Assembly (NCBI GenBank): GCA_024516035.1
Contig: CM044961.1
Location: 10,680,094 to 10,744,093 of the forward strand
Direction: 5' to 3'
From: Bactericera cockerelli
Taxonomy: Eukaryota > Arthropoda > Insecta > Hemiptera > Triozidae
DNA: 64,000 nt
Both the position numbers and the translations under genes were made by a program. The notes beneath the pieces were generated by a model. That model saw only the letters and a list, made by a program, of their open reading frames with translations, was not told the origin of the DNA and did not search any database. Positions 12,501 through 18,699 of this stretch are shown here, in pieces; position 1 is the stretch's first letter; each line of letters opens with the position of its first letter.

Positions 12501-15500
12501 GCTGGGAGACGCGCGGGAACTTCTGCTAGGCATGTTCGACTTCTCCATGTTCCTGGAGCTCCACTTCCTTCTCGTCTCCGTCTCCACCATCCTCCTCTTC
12601 ACCTGGTTCGTCATCCCCTACTTCTACCTGACCGACTTCGTCACCAAACAGGGCCTGTCCAAGGAGGAGGCCACCACCATTCTCAGCTACATCGGGGTCA
12701 CCAATACGGTCGGGATGGTGAGTTTGAACCCGGGCCTGACAATTTATTTTAAAATTTCGTTATATTTAAGTGGAAAAAAATGTTTTATTTTATTTATTTA
12801 TTTACACTTTATTAATAGGACATAATTATTATATACAACACAAACAATTAAAAATTAAAATACAATATAATGTAAGATAAAAATTAAGAAAAAATAAATA
12901 TATACATAATATATATGTCCTAACTAAAGGGCGGGGTTATTGCCTTTGGCAATCTCTTCCACCCATGTTTGCACAGAAACAGATGCTGGCTATTTCCGCC
13001 CTAACCCAGGCCACGTTACGTTAATGATTGGTAGTTGGTCTATGAGTTTCCAGTGATAAGATTGTAAAACCACCGAAACGACTGGACCAAATGACTCCTG
13101 ACAACCTGGCGGGTTTCAGCTAGTACAAACATAAAATTACAAAGCCAACTCTTCAAATAATATGATTTTCCATGGAAAATTTATCAGTAAATATTGCTAT
13201 GGCTATAGTTAACGTTCTCTTCCAGTTTTATAACCAATTCTTAGTAGTCACCGTGGCAGAGTGAGTTAGCGCGCTAGGCATTGCACGCACGGTGACCTGG
13301 GTTCGATCACCAGCGGGGCAGGAATTTTTCTGCTGTGTACTTGGATGTTCGGGGTCCACTCATACCTCGTGAGGAAAAATGAGTAGTTACTTGTATGAGT
13401 AACGACCAGTGGCGGCATTACCAGAGTAAAAAGAAATTAATGTCATAGAATAATTCGAAATGTAAAGGAGGCTCTTAGTAATGCTGCGCTACCCACAAAA
13501 ATTGTGAAGAGGCCTTGTGCTTCACCACAAATAAAACAATACATACATACATACACATACAGATGGGTGACCATTCAAATTCGAATCCTCGTGCTGCGGA
13601 CTATTTCCAGCCTAACCCGGGCTGATGGGTGAGGTTATTGTGGGTAACCGATTTGTAAGTTTTCAGTGATTAAAGTGTAAATCCTTGTCTCGAATGACCT
13701 AGATGTTAAAGAATTTTAATCAAATAAAAAATTAACTATTGGTTATTTTTTATACGATATGCCTACTGATCATTTTTGGCTACAATTTTTTCCCATATTT
13801 CTTCTAACCACACACTCCCTTCCTCCCAGGTGGTCCTCGGGTGGGCCTGCGACCAGCCCTGGCTGAACGTCAAGAAGACCTACGCCGGCTGTCTGATCGG
13901 CTGCGGCATCTCCACGGCCCTGATGCCCTGCTTCGCCCAGAGCTACTGGGCCCTCCTGATCACGTGCCTGAGCTTCGGCGTCTTCTTCGCGTCCAACTTC
14001 TCGTGTACGCCCATCATCCTGGTGGAGCTGGTGCCCCTGGACAGGTTCGCCACCGCCTACGGGCTCACTCTGCTCGCCCAGGGCATCGGGAACCTGGTGG
14101 GGCCGCCCCTAGCAGGTGAGAGAGATGATTATTATTATTATAGGAAGCTTTATTAGGTATAACAAAAAATATATACAGTTAAATACAATGAAATTATAAA
14201 GAAAAACAAAAAGATTAAGCAATGATATTAGAAAAAAAAGAGAATGAAGTTAATGTCCTACCTAAAGGGCGGGTTTATTGCCTGTGGCAATATCTTCCGC
14301 CCAACCCTTAAGGTCTTTATGATTATTAAGTTTTTATGATTAAGGGCCGAATCATAAAAACAGGTTAGCCAGCGTTGATGGCGCATTGAATGCATCGCTT
14401 CTCGTAGGATCACCGAAGTTCAAGCAACGTCCAGCGAGGTGAGGACTTCGTGATGCTGGCATTCGGGCCCAACCCAGGCTGGGTGAGGTTAATGTAGGTA
14501 GCAGGTAGCAGATTTGTGAGTTTCCTGTTGATGGAGGGTAACGTCCCCGTTGTGATATGACCATGCAGTTGAAAGCGACGTTAAACTCAAAATTAAAAAT
14601 CTAAATCAGCCAGCGTCGATGGCATGTTGATACACCGGTTCCCTTCAGAACACCGAAGTTAAGCAACATCCAGCGAGGTTAAGACTTGGATGGGTGACCA
14701 TTCAAATTCTAATTCTCGTGACGCTGGCTTTTCCCGGCCCCACTCAGGCTGGGTGAGGTCAATGTGAGTAGCAGGTTTGTGAGTTTCCTGCGAATGGAGG
14801 GTAAAACCCCCGTCGTGATATGACCATGGCAGTTGAAAGCGACGTTAAACCCCACTTAAAAAAAAAATCTAAAATAAAAACAGGATTAGATTTATTCTGA
14901 AATTTCCATTGGGCATGTTAAGAGATAATGTCCACTTAGATTAAAATAATCTTGTTTCATAATACGGCCCTAAGAGCCAAATTATGAAACAGGATTTTTT
15001 ACGTTACAATATTTCTGGGTGGTTTTTTCTAAAAGAAATTCCCATTGTCCTACGTCCATTATTTAGAACTATTGACCACCTGAGTAAATTGACTATCCTC
15101 CTGAGACCTGGGCATGTTTTCCCGAAAGTACTGATTAAGACCTGGCGTACTTTTAAAAGTACATGAAATTTTCAAAAATTCCCGACGGTTTTTGAGAAAA
15201 GATAGTGGTGTGAAGTTGGTCGGAATATTTTATTCAGCTGTTTTGAATTGTAAACAAAACAATTTTGTGGAAAAAATCTTTTCATTTGTAGTTATGATTT
15301 GGAGCTAAAAACATGTCTAAGCGTCGCCAGAAAACGTCAACCCCTATGAAAAGCAGTAAGTGAATGTTATTAAATTTTTTGACACGTTGTCATTTTTATG
15401 CCCTTACTTTGGACCTTATCCTAAAGTTACATCATGGTGTTTACTGTTTGTTTCCTTTGCAATAACAACGACCAAAGTTGGGTGTACTTTTTAAAGAACA

Positions 15501-16953
15501 TTGGGATTCAATCTAGTAATCAGTAAAGAAAGAGTGGAGCCAAACACTTGCCTATTGTTGAAGACGAACAACACAGGTGCCGTGGGGAAAAATGCAATCA
15601 AAGAACAAAAATCAAATGTACACAGTGCAATATCTTTCTGTGCTTAACAAAAAAGCACAATTGCTTTCTAACATTCCATCAAAATTGATGTCAGTTCCCA
15701 CCTAATGATTATTTAGAAAACTACTTCTATACTTTGTAGTTCTATAAGTACTGATATGTTTATTTACAAAGTTCTTAAACTTTAAGAATAGGTATGGAAA
15801 AAAATCTATAATTTTTCTATTTTCTATGAAAAAAAATCTACAGAAAAAAATCAAAATTTATTGTTTCTCACTGTTTCAGTAAGTAGGTTCATTTAAAGTT
15901 TAAATCTTGTCAAAACCTTAAGTTTATATAAAAGACCAAACACTTTTTTTTATATGAAAATTTGTGTTTTTCTTTACTCAGCTGTGAGAGTAATAGTAGA
16001 AAAAAAACACTGCATTGAGTCCTTATGTACTTTATAAAGTACATTGATATCTCTTATTTCAGGCCGTATTTGATAATTTTATATGTACTTATACACTTAT
16101 AATGACTTCCTTAATCATTATGAACAGGAATAAAAATTAAAAAAATCTCAGGACTCAAGCAGTACCTGCCTCATGTACTTTTAAAAGTACATCCAGGTCT
16201 CAGGAGGCTATTGACCACCAGACAGGATTTTCATTTAACCAATCAATGCCCACTAATTTTATTATTTTCATTTAAGATTCATTTCACGCGTTTGTATTTT
16301 TTACAAACGCCTGAAAACTTTCAGTGTATGCAATGTGTCAACAATTTTGCGAAAATACTCTACTTGTCCGGATTAATAATTTGTAAGCCTAATAATACCC
16401 ACGTGTTATTACAGTTATTATTCAAGCAGAGTTCTGGGAATATAAAGGCGACGGACTTGTAACCAGGAGGTCGGTGATTCATGTCCCGGTTTCAGCATAG
16501 ATATAGTAAAGCTAGTTTGAGTAGTTGCGATATCACAAAAGTGATTAACACAAATATGATAACTAACTACCAGATCTGGACTTCTAGCTGACTAAGAAAT
16601 TTTCGTTGCTATATTAAGTTATTATATTTGTGTGAATCATTTTTGTGATATAACAATTACTCAAACTCGTTTTACTAAATCTACGCTGAAATCGGGACTT
16701 GAACAACTGACCTCCAGTTTACAAGTCCACCGCCTTATCGATAAAGCTACGAAGGTTGGTTGAAATTTTAATTGCTATATTATTTTCAGGCTGGGTGTTT
16801 GACGTGACACAAATCTGGGACTACTCCTTTTTCCTGGCGGGATTCTGGATAGTGATCTCCGGTCTCCTGATTGCCATCATCCCCTTCACCGAGAACCGCA
16901 GAATCTGGGGAGATGGTCCGCTGGAGAACGAGAAGGAAGAGAGCATCGTGTGA
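397..16953 (+). CDS. Monocarboxylate transporter (SLC16 family, MFS), C-terminal half, 4 exons
   Basis: Join 397-514, 12496-12717, 13830-14115, 16790-16953. All junctions are GT-AG and the phases agree (0, 0, 1). The protein part has a cytoplasmic loop (NSVMYRGAALTTPSYRLR) followed by about six membrane segments. These include MFDFSMFLELHFLLVSVS, TKQGLSKEEATTILSYIGV, the VLGWACDQ loop, PIILVELVPLDRFATAYGLT and PPLAGWVFDVTQ, the usual TM7-TM12 layout of SLC16 proton-linked monocarboxylate carriers. Family knowledge: these proteins move lactate, pyruvate or related small acids across the plasma membrane; the substrate cannot be told from sequence. The protein ends ENEKEESIV; S-x-V at the end fits a class I PDZ ligand. 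The 12-kb intron holds an antisense LTR retrotransposon, hAT elements and a LINE. The 5' exons lie left of the window. A small exon missed in the long intron cannot be excluded. Confidence 0.88.
515..590 (+). repeat. 38-bp direct duplication starting at the 5' splice donor
   Basis: Two units of about 38 bp, each opening with GTGAGTTTATTTTCAAG (515 and 553). The donor GTGAGT of the exon ending at 514 is therefore present twice. Each unit also holds an internal GTAAGTTTATTTT. Confidence 0.75.
605..722 (-). repeat. tRNA-derived SINE family D copy
   Basis: Reverse complement of the SINE whose head reads GACCTCAGTAGCTTGATCGA. Visible here as the tail (ATCACTATCGTGATGTCACA) and the head (CCAGGTTACAAGTCAAC). 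Confidence 0.6.
788..903 (-). repeat. SINE family A, 3' fragment
   Basis: Same tail as 182-325 (AGCTACTGTAGACG, GATGGGCTAGAAGTGACAC), antisense. Confidence 0.65.
938..1432 (-). CDS. Unrecognised 164-codon ORF in an intron
   Basis: An open frame from ATG at 1432 with mixed, not low-complexity, composition. One hydrophobic stretch (NFMFLFFSVSFLSLCTLFGL) could cross a membrane. I recognise no family. It lies antisense in the transporter intron between SINE debris and a hAT MITE, with no splice partner or promoter seen. It could be a chance ORF, a decayed transposon frame or an orphan gene. Confidence 0.18.
   Translation of the reverse strand: MQSYLFRLMGGRTSVSEIHVDKPGILHNVIGGMELNYFFPTYRGDFLHAFLSIYPWAEQFFRVKVFWHYRDFDLECMYVSMSELRTAKFCFNWGKKSSIANFMFLFFSVSFLSLCTLFGLVPKERVIIMYQNIWSREKKVMYECDFPLFILQFRLQAIFFRTNK
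1546..1900 (+). mobile_element. hAT-type nonautonomous element (355 bp) with 8-bp TSD
   Basis: Starts CAGAGCCGGATTAA and ends TTAATCCGGTGGTG, an imperfect inverted repeat. It is flanked by the 8-bp direct repeat GTCCCACC (1538-1545 and 1901-1908). An 8-bp TSD with CA...TG ends is the hAT signature. Subterminal GCGGGGCCC motifs link it to the copies at 8387-9711 and 21340-21505. No transposase is present. Confidence 0.85.
2140..2320 (-). repeat. 3' LTR of the gypsy element
   Basis: 181 bp, identical to the 5' LTR from 2147 onward except for one extra G at 2145. The stop codon of Gag-Pol lies 13 bp from it. Confidence 0.95.
2334..5897 (-). CDS. gag-pol: Gag-Pol polyprotein of the gypsy element (single ORF)
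   Basis: Start chosen at ATG 5897 (MEKYLQPERF), the first Met after the LTR. The upstream in-frame Met at 5963 lies inside the LTR. Domains in order: capsid-like Gag; two zinc knuckles (CYFCGKQWHPRSSC and CSICSKTGHYGKVC, CX2CX4HX4C); aspartic protease with VDTGS; reverse transcriptase with YLDD; RNase H (VETDAS ... ITDQRS); and integrase. The integrase has an HHCC zinc region (HPG ... CRVC) and D, D, E in SIDFKG, SDRGTAF and CERYNG. All catalytic residues visible are intact. Gag and Pol share one frame with no frameshift, unlike many gypsy elements but as in Tf1-type ones. The C-terminus ends in acidic NNDIPNDDIP repeats. No chromodomain is seen. Confidence 0.96.
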   Translation of the reverse strand: MEKYLQPERFAVEPTSTSADKQWLHWKKTFQNFVAKIKDVTSEDKLTLLTNFLAPNVYAFIDNKSTFATALAALESLYVKPKNVIYARHCLATRLQNSGETVDQYLQVLKQMSKECNFEAVTADTYTQEYVRDAFISGLSSNRIRQRLLESNTLTLDETFNQARAMELAEFQSSSYQTSCVPNVTASQNLESTDNTVAFTSKTCYFCGKQWHPRSSCPAKEAQCSICSKTGHYGKVCQSKLVTQSAHKPRHNKTSAALTCYTAPVTAASPNSLQKSTIDITVNNIPLKALVDTGSTLSFISQVLVSRCKIKPLPYSGKISMANSSLSTDISGQCKVTLQVFNNTYQNVTLLIMSNLCCDVILGHDLLQAHSSLEIEFHGSRPPLKICNLAVASVEPVSLFSNLSQDCYPIVTKSRRQSDEDKQFIHTEVERMLQDGIIERSNSSWRAQAFVVRDGRHKPRMVIDYSQTINKFTHLDAYPLPRIEDVIAKVSTNQVFSVIDLKSAYHQIPIMDSEKHFTAFEASGKLYHFLRVPFGVTNGVASFQRTIDRIVEDEKLTGTYPYLDDVTICGRDQKEHDENLKKFLSATEKYNLTLNMEKCKFSITAVSLLGYTISNNTIKPDPERLKPLVELPIPTDKASLQRALGMFSYYSKWISNFSEKVRPLLQNNFPFQDNEVSAFENLKRDILKASTAAIQDNVPFSVETDASHFTIAATLSQQGRPIAFFSRTLNKSELQHASIEKEAYAIVESLKNWRHYLIGRPFKIITDQRSVSFMFNQKHKSKIKNEKIMRWRLELACFNFDIVYRPGCENAPADALSRISAAINSRPDLTYLHNNLCHPGITRMTHWIRAKNLPFSVEEVRQVTNSCRVCAELKPRYHKHEGQLIKSSAPFERLSIDFKGPLPSKTRNRYILTVIDEYSRFPFAFPCPDVSSNTVITNLTNLFTLFGTPSYIHSDRGTAFMSSEIKTFLTSLGVATSRTTPYNPQGNGQCERYNGIIWKTIMLALKSRNSKTEDWEEVLGDSLHCIRSLLCTATNATSHERMFNHPRRSFNGSSMPTWLTKPGPVLMKSLNRRSKYDSMVEEVELLDANNEYAHVRLPDGRETTVSTRYLAPAGNQSNDDIPNNDIPNDDIPNNDIPNDDILNNDIPNDDIPNNDIPYDDQQNDDNPNPRRSTRNKRAPVRFADLNF
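2405..2550 (-). repeat. In-frame 30-bp repeats encoding NNDIPNDDIP at the Pol C-terminus
   Basis: About five units of 30 bp (GGAATATCATTGTTTGGAAT on the plus strand), each ten codons, so the frame stays open. They sit about 30 codons before the stop. Confidence 0.9.
5915..5930 (-). other. Putative self-priming primer-binding site
   Basis: One base after the 5' LTR the element strand reads TTTAAAGTACAAAAAT. This pairs at 15 of 16 positions with ATTCTTGTACTTTAAA inside the LTR (6004-5989). No tRNA-type PBS starting TGG is found in the 34-bp leader. Tf1-type elements prime reverse transcription from their own 5' end in this way. Confidence 0.7.
5932..6111 (-). repeat. 5' LTR of the gypsy element (promoter LTR)
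   Basis: 180 bp. On the element strand an initiator TCATTC (6006-6001) fits the insect TCAKTY consensus and would start RNA at 6004, exactly at the PBS-complementary run. An AATAAA (5972-5967) lies about 35 nt downstream. Confidence 0.9.
6255..6340 (+). repeat. tRNA-derived SINE family D copy
   Basis: Head GCTCAGTAGCTTAATTGATA, B box GTTCGAGTCCC. The sequence after it differs from other copies, so it is truncated. Confidence 0.6.
6394..6512. mobile_element. Short MITE, copy 1
   Basis: Ends GCCGTATTTTTATGAACAG and CTGTTCATAAATATACCG form terminal inverted repeats. The inside (AATATTAAAGGAAATCATGC) matches the copy at 6897-7018. Confidence 0.75.
6535..6720 (+). repeat. Dispersed repeat family G, copy 1
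   Basis: Matches 56045-56230 over about 170 bp (AGTAGACCAGCATTG, CCTCCTTGTAAAGACAGTGG, ATCGTTCACGATGAC). It ends in a GATGATGATG run. The class is unknown; it has LINE- or SINE-like tails. Confidence 0.7.
6897..7018. mobile_element. Short MITE, copy 2
   Basis: CCCGTATTTATGAACAG ... CTGTTCATAAATACGGC, the same family as 6394-6512 and about 500 bp away. Confidence 0.78.
7187..7410 (+). repeat. tRNA-headed SINE family C
   Basis: tRNA-like head (CCGTGGCGTAATGGTTGTGA, B box GAGTTCGAATCCC). It is followed by the shared body (GGCATTTCCGGCCCTACCCA, GCGAATGGAGGGT) also found behind the 5S-like heads. The best other copy is at 37583. Confidence 0.8.
7470..8095. repeat. CT/GA-rich microsatellite block
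   Basis: Degenerate (CT)n with TGTG runs to about 7900, then (GA)n at 7975-8095. Long ORFs across it are low-complexity Ser/Leu or Arg/Glu artefacts. A near-duplicate sub-block (CTGTGTGTGTGTCTGTCTG) occurs twice. Confidence 0.9.
8387..9711. mobile_element. hAT-type element (1325 bp) with 8-bp TSD, composite interior
   Basis: CAGTGCCGGATTA at the left and its exact complement TAATCCGGCACTG at the right form 13-bp TIRs. The TSD GAAGAACT is at 8379-8386 and 9712-9719. Inside are a LINE-like tail (GCCCTTGATCAAGTTTTG at about 8850), another LINE 3' motif (GATAATCACGTCC at about 9200) and a second hAT-like end near 9437-9450. No transposase frame is intact. The interior is nested. Confidence 0.88.
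9721..10845 (-). mobile_element. LINE 3' fragment with (TTA)n tail
   Basis: On the minus strand: a coding part (10845-10066), then a 3' UTR ending in TTATTATTATTAC at 9721, directly against the hAT TSD. It is 5' truncated. The UTR motif GATTATTGCCTGAGGCAATC recurs at 21.3 kb. Confidence 0.85.
10066..10845 (-). pseudogene. LINE reverse transcriptase C-terminal fragment
   Basis: 260-codon open frame. Its part from about residue 48 on (LHFNNVSIPYSNQVKNLGIL, LPILEYSDVLFTNTTQKVKQ, RLWNSLPHEVR) matches the thumb and C-terminal region of Jockey/CR1-type non-LTR retrotransposon Pol. Endonuclease and the RT catalytic motif are missing. The first ~47 residues are low-complexity and doubtful. Confidence 0.85.
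11300..11940 (+). other. Long pyrimidine-rich stretch
   Basis: About 640 bp dominated by T and C on the plus strand, immediately upstream of the splice-acceptor array. Apparent ORFs are Phe/Leu/Ser-rich artefacts. Confidence 0.6.
11941..12495 (+). repeat. 70-bp tandem array duplicating a 3' splice acceptor
   Basis: Seven full units plus a modified eighth. Each holds TGTCCCCTTGTTTCAG followed by AGCTGGCTGGGAG, the acceptor and first 13 bases of the exon at 12496. Units 5 and 6 differ at the acceptor (TTTTAAAG, TTTTAGAG). The last unit has an extra T-rich insert before the real exon. Confidence 0.95.
12496..12717 (+). CDS. Monocarboxylate transporter exon (TM7-TM8 region)
   Basis: 74 codons, phase 0 at both ends, donor GTGAGT. 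SWLGDARELLLGMFDFSMF leads into two hydrophobic helices and TKQGLSKEEATTILSY, a typical SLC16 loop. Confidence 0.9.
12780..12970 (-). repeat. LINE 3' tail (antisense)
   Basis: TTTATTTATTTACACTTTATTAATAGGACA, AT-rich UTR, then GTCCTAACTAAAGGGCGGGG and TTGGCAATCTCTTCCACCC. The same tail occurs at 14125, 36605, 41655 and 43345. Confidence 0.65.
12985..13130 (+). repeat. SINE body fragment (5S/tRNA shared body)
   Basis: GCTGGCTATTTCCGCCCTAA and GAGTTTCCAGTGATAAGATT match the shared body; the head is lost. Confidence 0.5.
13250..13555 (+). repeat. tRNA-derived SINE family B, full length
   Basis: Head AGTCACCGTGGCAGAGTGAG with B box GGTTCGATCACC. The body is GGGGTCCACTCATACCTCGT, the 3' part GCTACCCACAAAAATTGTGA, and the tail (CATA)n. 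It matches 61592-61872 in inverse orientation. Confidence 0.85.
13560..13720 (+). repeat. 5S-derived SINE, head-truncated copy
   Basis: Begins inside the 5S-like part (AGATGGGTGACCATTCAAAT) and continues through the common body. Confidence 0.65.
13830..14115 (+). CDS. Monocarboxylate transporter exon (TM9-TM11 region)
   Basis: 95 codons plus one base; acceptor TCCCAG, donor GTGAGA. VVLGWACDQPWLNVKKTY follows the previous exon in phase 0. Very GC-rich (third-position C/G) against AT-rich introns. Confidence 0.93.
14125..14310 (-). repeat. LINE 3' tail (antisense)
   Basis: (ATT)n, then GGAAGCTTTATTAGGTATAA, an AT-rich UTR and CCTAAAGGGCGGGTTTATTG. Inserted ten bases after the exon donor. Confidence 0.65.
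14370..14575 (+). repeat. 5S rRNA-derived SINE copy
   Basis: Head GCATCGCTTCTCGTAGGATC, ACCGAAGTTCAAGCAACGTC (5S-like), then the shared body (CCCAACCCAGGCTGGGTGAG). Confidence 0.8.
14605..14865 (+). repeat. 5S rRNA-derived SINE, best copy
   Basis: 14633-14699 matches eukaryotic 5S rRNA, including CACCGAAGTTAAGCAACATC and ACTTGGATGGGTGACC, the A and C boxes of the 5S internal promoter. The body GGCTGGGTGAGGTCAATGTG is shared with tRNA-headed family C. The 3' end GTTGAAAGCGACGTTAAACC is followed by an A-rich tail. Confidence 0.88.
15097..16207 (+). mobile_element. piggyBac-like remnant (1111 bp) with TIRs
   Basis: Ends CCTCCTGAGACCTGG and CCAGGTCTCAGGAGG are perfect inverted repeats. A subterminal palindrome GTACTTTTAAAAGTAC occurs near both ends. 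The flanks are CTAT on both sides, not the usual TTAA. The inside keeps a start-like peptide (15313) and a cysteine-rich C-terminal domain (15535-15691), so most of the transposase is deleted. Confidence 0.75.
15535..15691 (+). pseudogene. piggyBac transposase cysteine-rich C-terminal domain fragment
   Basis: Encodes SKHLPIVEDEQHRCRGEKCN followed by CTQCNIFLCLTKKHNCFLTF and a stop. The Cys/His spacing and the position at the end of the frame fit the C-terminal zinc-binding domain of piggyBac-type transposases. The catalytic part is absent. Confidence 0.7.
16440..16562 (+). repeat. SINE family D (left arm of an inverted pair)
   Basis: CGGACTTGTAACCAGGAGGT ... GTTTGAGTAGTTGCGATATC. It faces the copy at 16618-16755. 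Confidence 0.75.
16618..16755 (-). repeat. SINE family D (right arm of an inverted pair)
   Basis: TGTGATATAACAATTACTCA ... GGGACTTGAACAACTGACCT. It ends 35 bp before the last transporter exon. Confidence 0.75.
16790..16953 (+). CDS. Monocarboxylate transporter last exon (TM12 and C-terminus)
   Basis: GC completes the split Gly codon (LAG|WVFDVTQIWDYSFF). One membrane helix is followed by a short charged tail ending EKEESIV and TGA at 16951. The last six codons are the first unit of the array that continues into the 3' UTR. Confidence 0.92.
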
Positions 16954-17165
16954 ACGGATCTTTATTAGAAGAGAGCATCGTGTGAACGGATCTTTATTAG
17001 AAGAGAGCATCGTGTGGCCGGATCTTTATCAGAACAGAGCATCGTGTGAGCGGATCTTTATAAGAAATGAGCATCGTTTGAGCGGATCTTTATAAGAAAT
17101 GAGCATCGTTTGAGCGGATCTTTCTTAGATAAGAGCATCGTGTGAACGAATCTTTATAAGAACAC
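16936..17165 (+). repeat. 32-bp tandem array starting on the stop codon
   Basis: About seven units of GAGCATCGTGTGAACGGATC plus TTTATTAGAA. Unit 1 contains the C-terminal codons EESIV and the TGA; later units diverge gradually (GTTTGAGCGG). Confidence 0.95.
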
Positions 17166-17297
17166 CTCATCAGCCCCTCATGTAGGTATTTAAGACCTTT
17201 ACAGACCACAAGAGAGCAGGTATCATGTGATTGTGTCTTTCATATAGTAATTATAGGATCAAAATAAGATTATATAAGTAGCTTAAACTTGAGATTT

Positions 17298-17505
17298 AGG
17301 GTCGAACATAGAACAGGATTAGATTTAATCTAAGTGGACACTATCAGGCTATAGTATGCTTTGAGTTTTTGAAACTTATTTTAAAGTCTTTAAGGCAGGA
17401 TTCTCCATCGTTTGTGCTCTTCCACCCAACCATAATTGAGGGTAAAACTCCGACGTGTCCAGCTTAGCTTAACTTTAATCCTGTTTCATAATGTGGCCCT
17501 TACTC
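17298..17505. mobile_element. MITE-like element with imperfect TIRs
   Basis: AGGGTCGAACATAGAACAGG at the left and CCTGTTTCATAATGTGGCCC at the right are inverted repeats. Related ends (AAATTATGAAACAGGA) occur at about 14970, 25575 and 33525. Confidence 0.5.
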
Positions 17506-17759
17506 TTGAACAAAGTGTCGAAACATGTTTATTAACTTTTAATTATCTAATAATAATTTATTAATTAACTGTCCAATTTTGACAGTAAGCTCTTCATATA
17601 AATCTAACGTTAGGAGTAGAGGCAACAGAGTAACAGTCCTTCGGTTTCATAAGCAAGGCGGACTAAATTACAATACAGGACTCAAGGCATGGCGGAACTA
17701 TGAAGTTATTTTAGTCCTAGGAATGTCATAGGTATTATTCTATAGATATATCACTGTTC

Positions 17760-17910
17760 TAACCGACCTCAGTAGCTTGATCGATAAGGCGGTGGACTTG
17801 TAACGTGGAGGTCGGTCGTTCAAGTCCCGGTTTGAACGTAGGTTTAGTAAAGCAAGTTTGAGTAGTTGTGATATCACGCAAGTAATTAACACAAGTATGA
17901 TAACTTTATA
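17760..17910 (+). repeat. tRNA-derived SINE family D, best copy
   Basis: Head CCGACCTCAGTAGCTTGATC, B box GTTCAAGTCCC. The body AGTTTGAGTAGTTGTGATAT and the tail AACACAAGTATGATAA are conserved in about ten copies here. Confidence 0.85.
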
Positions 17911-18606
17911 TAGTCAACGACACAAAAGGAAGAGACTTCCGAGTAATAATAATCTTTAGTAATGCTATTCATGAAAATTGTCTCGGTCTGGAAGTGAAAT
18001 CAAAGATAGTTTTGTTTTTGTGATGAGTTTATTCAACAAGTATTTCAAGTATCATGTTGATTTTTTTGAGCTTGGGCAATGATTTTTCTTGCAGATTTTT
18101 CTTAGAAATTTAATTAAGAAAAGAGTCTGATGGATTCGAATGATCTGCACCTAATTGCATGATTGCTTATGGACAGATTTTATCATCAATTTAATTAAAT
18201 TTCACAATTAAATGACTAATGGCGAATTAAGTTCACGATTAAACCAGTCCGTTCTTGACAGTACAATATCTTTGCTTTCTTTCCTTCCCTATCTATCACT
18301 GTTTATGAGACCAACAGGACCAGTAGAAGCCGTCCGAATCAAAACCATATATATTTATGTTTGATCTCTCTTATGTTAAAGTAGGTATAATCATAGTTTT
18401 TGTTTTAGAAATTGTACAACTGAAGCGATTGTTTTCTGTCATTTTTTTTTTTTGAGTAGATTGGACCTCAGTTGTGATTATGATGACAATGAATCTTAGC
18501 CTCATATTATGAATATATAATTGTTACATATTGGATGAATGGACACTGCTGTGGTGGCCACTGTTACTATAGTATGGGATTTCAGCAATATGGCTGGCTG
18601 GCCATA

Positions 18607-18692
18607 TGAAACAGGAGCTACTGTAGACGTTTGTAGTCTGTGTTGTAGCTTGCCCATCCCGTAGTATACCTCCCCTCTGATGGGCGAGAAGT
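18607..18692 (-). repeat. SINE family A, 3' fragment
   Basis: AACAGGAGCTACTGTAGACG ... GATGGGCGAGAAGTG, antisense. Confidence 0.7.
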
Positions 18693-18699
18693 GGTAATA

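Noticed and set aside
14633..14699. 5S rRNA gene
   Set aside because: Only the inner part of 5S matches, followed by a dispersed SINE body; no full 120-nt 5S and no tandem 5S cluster.
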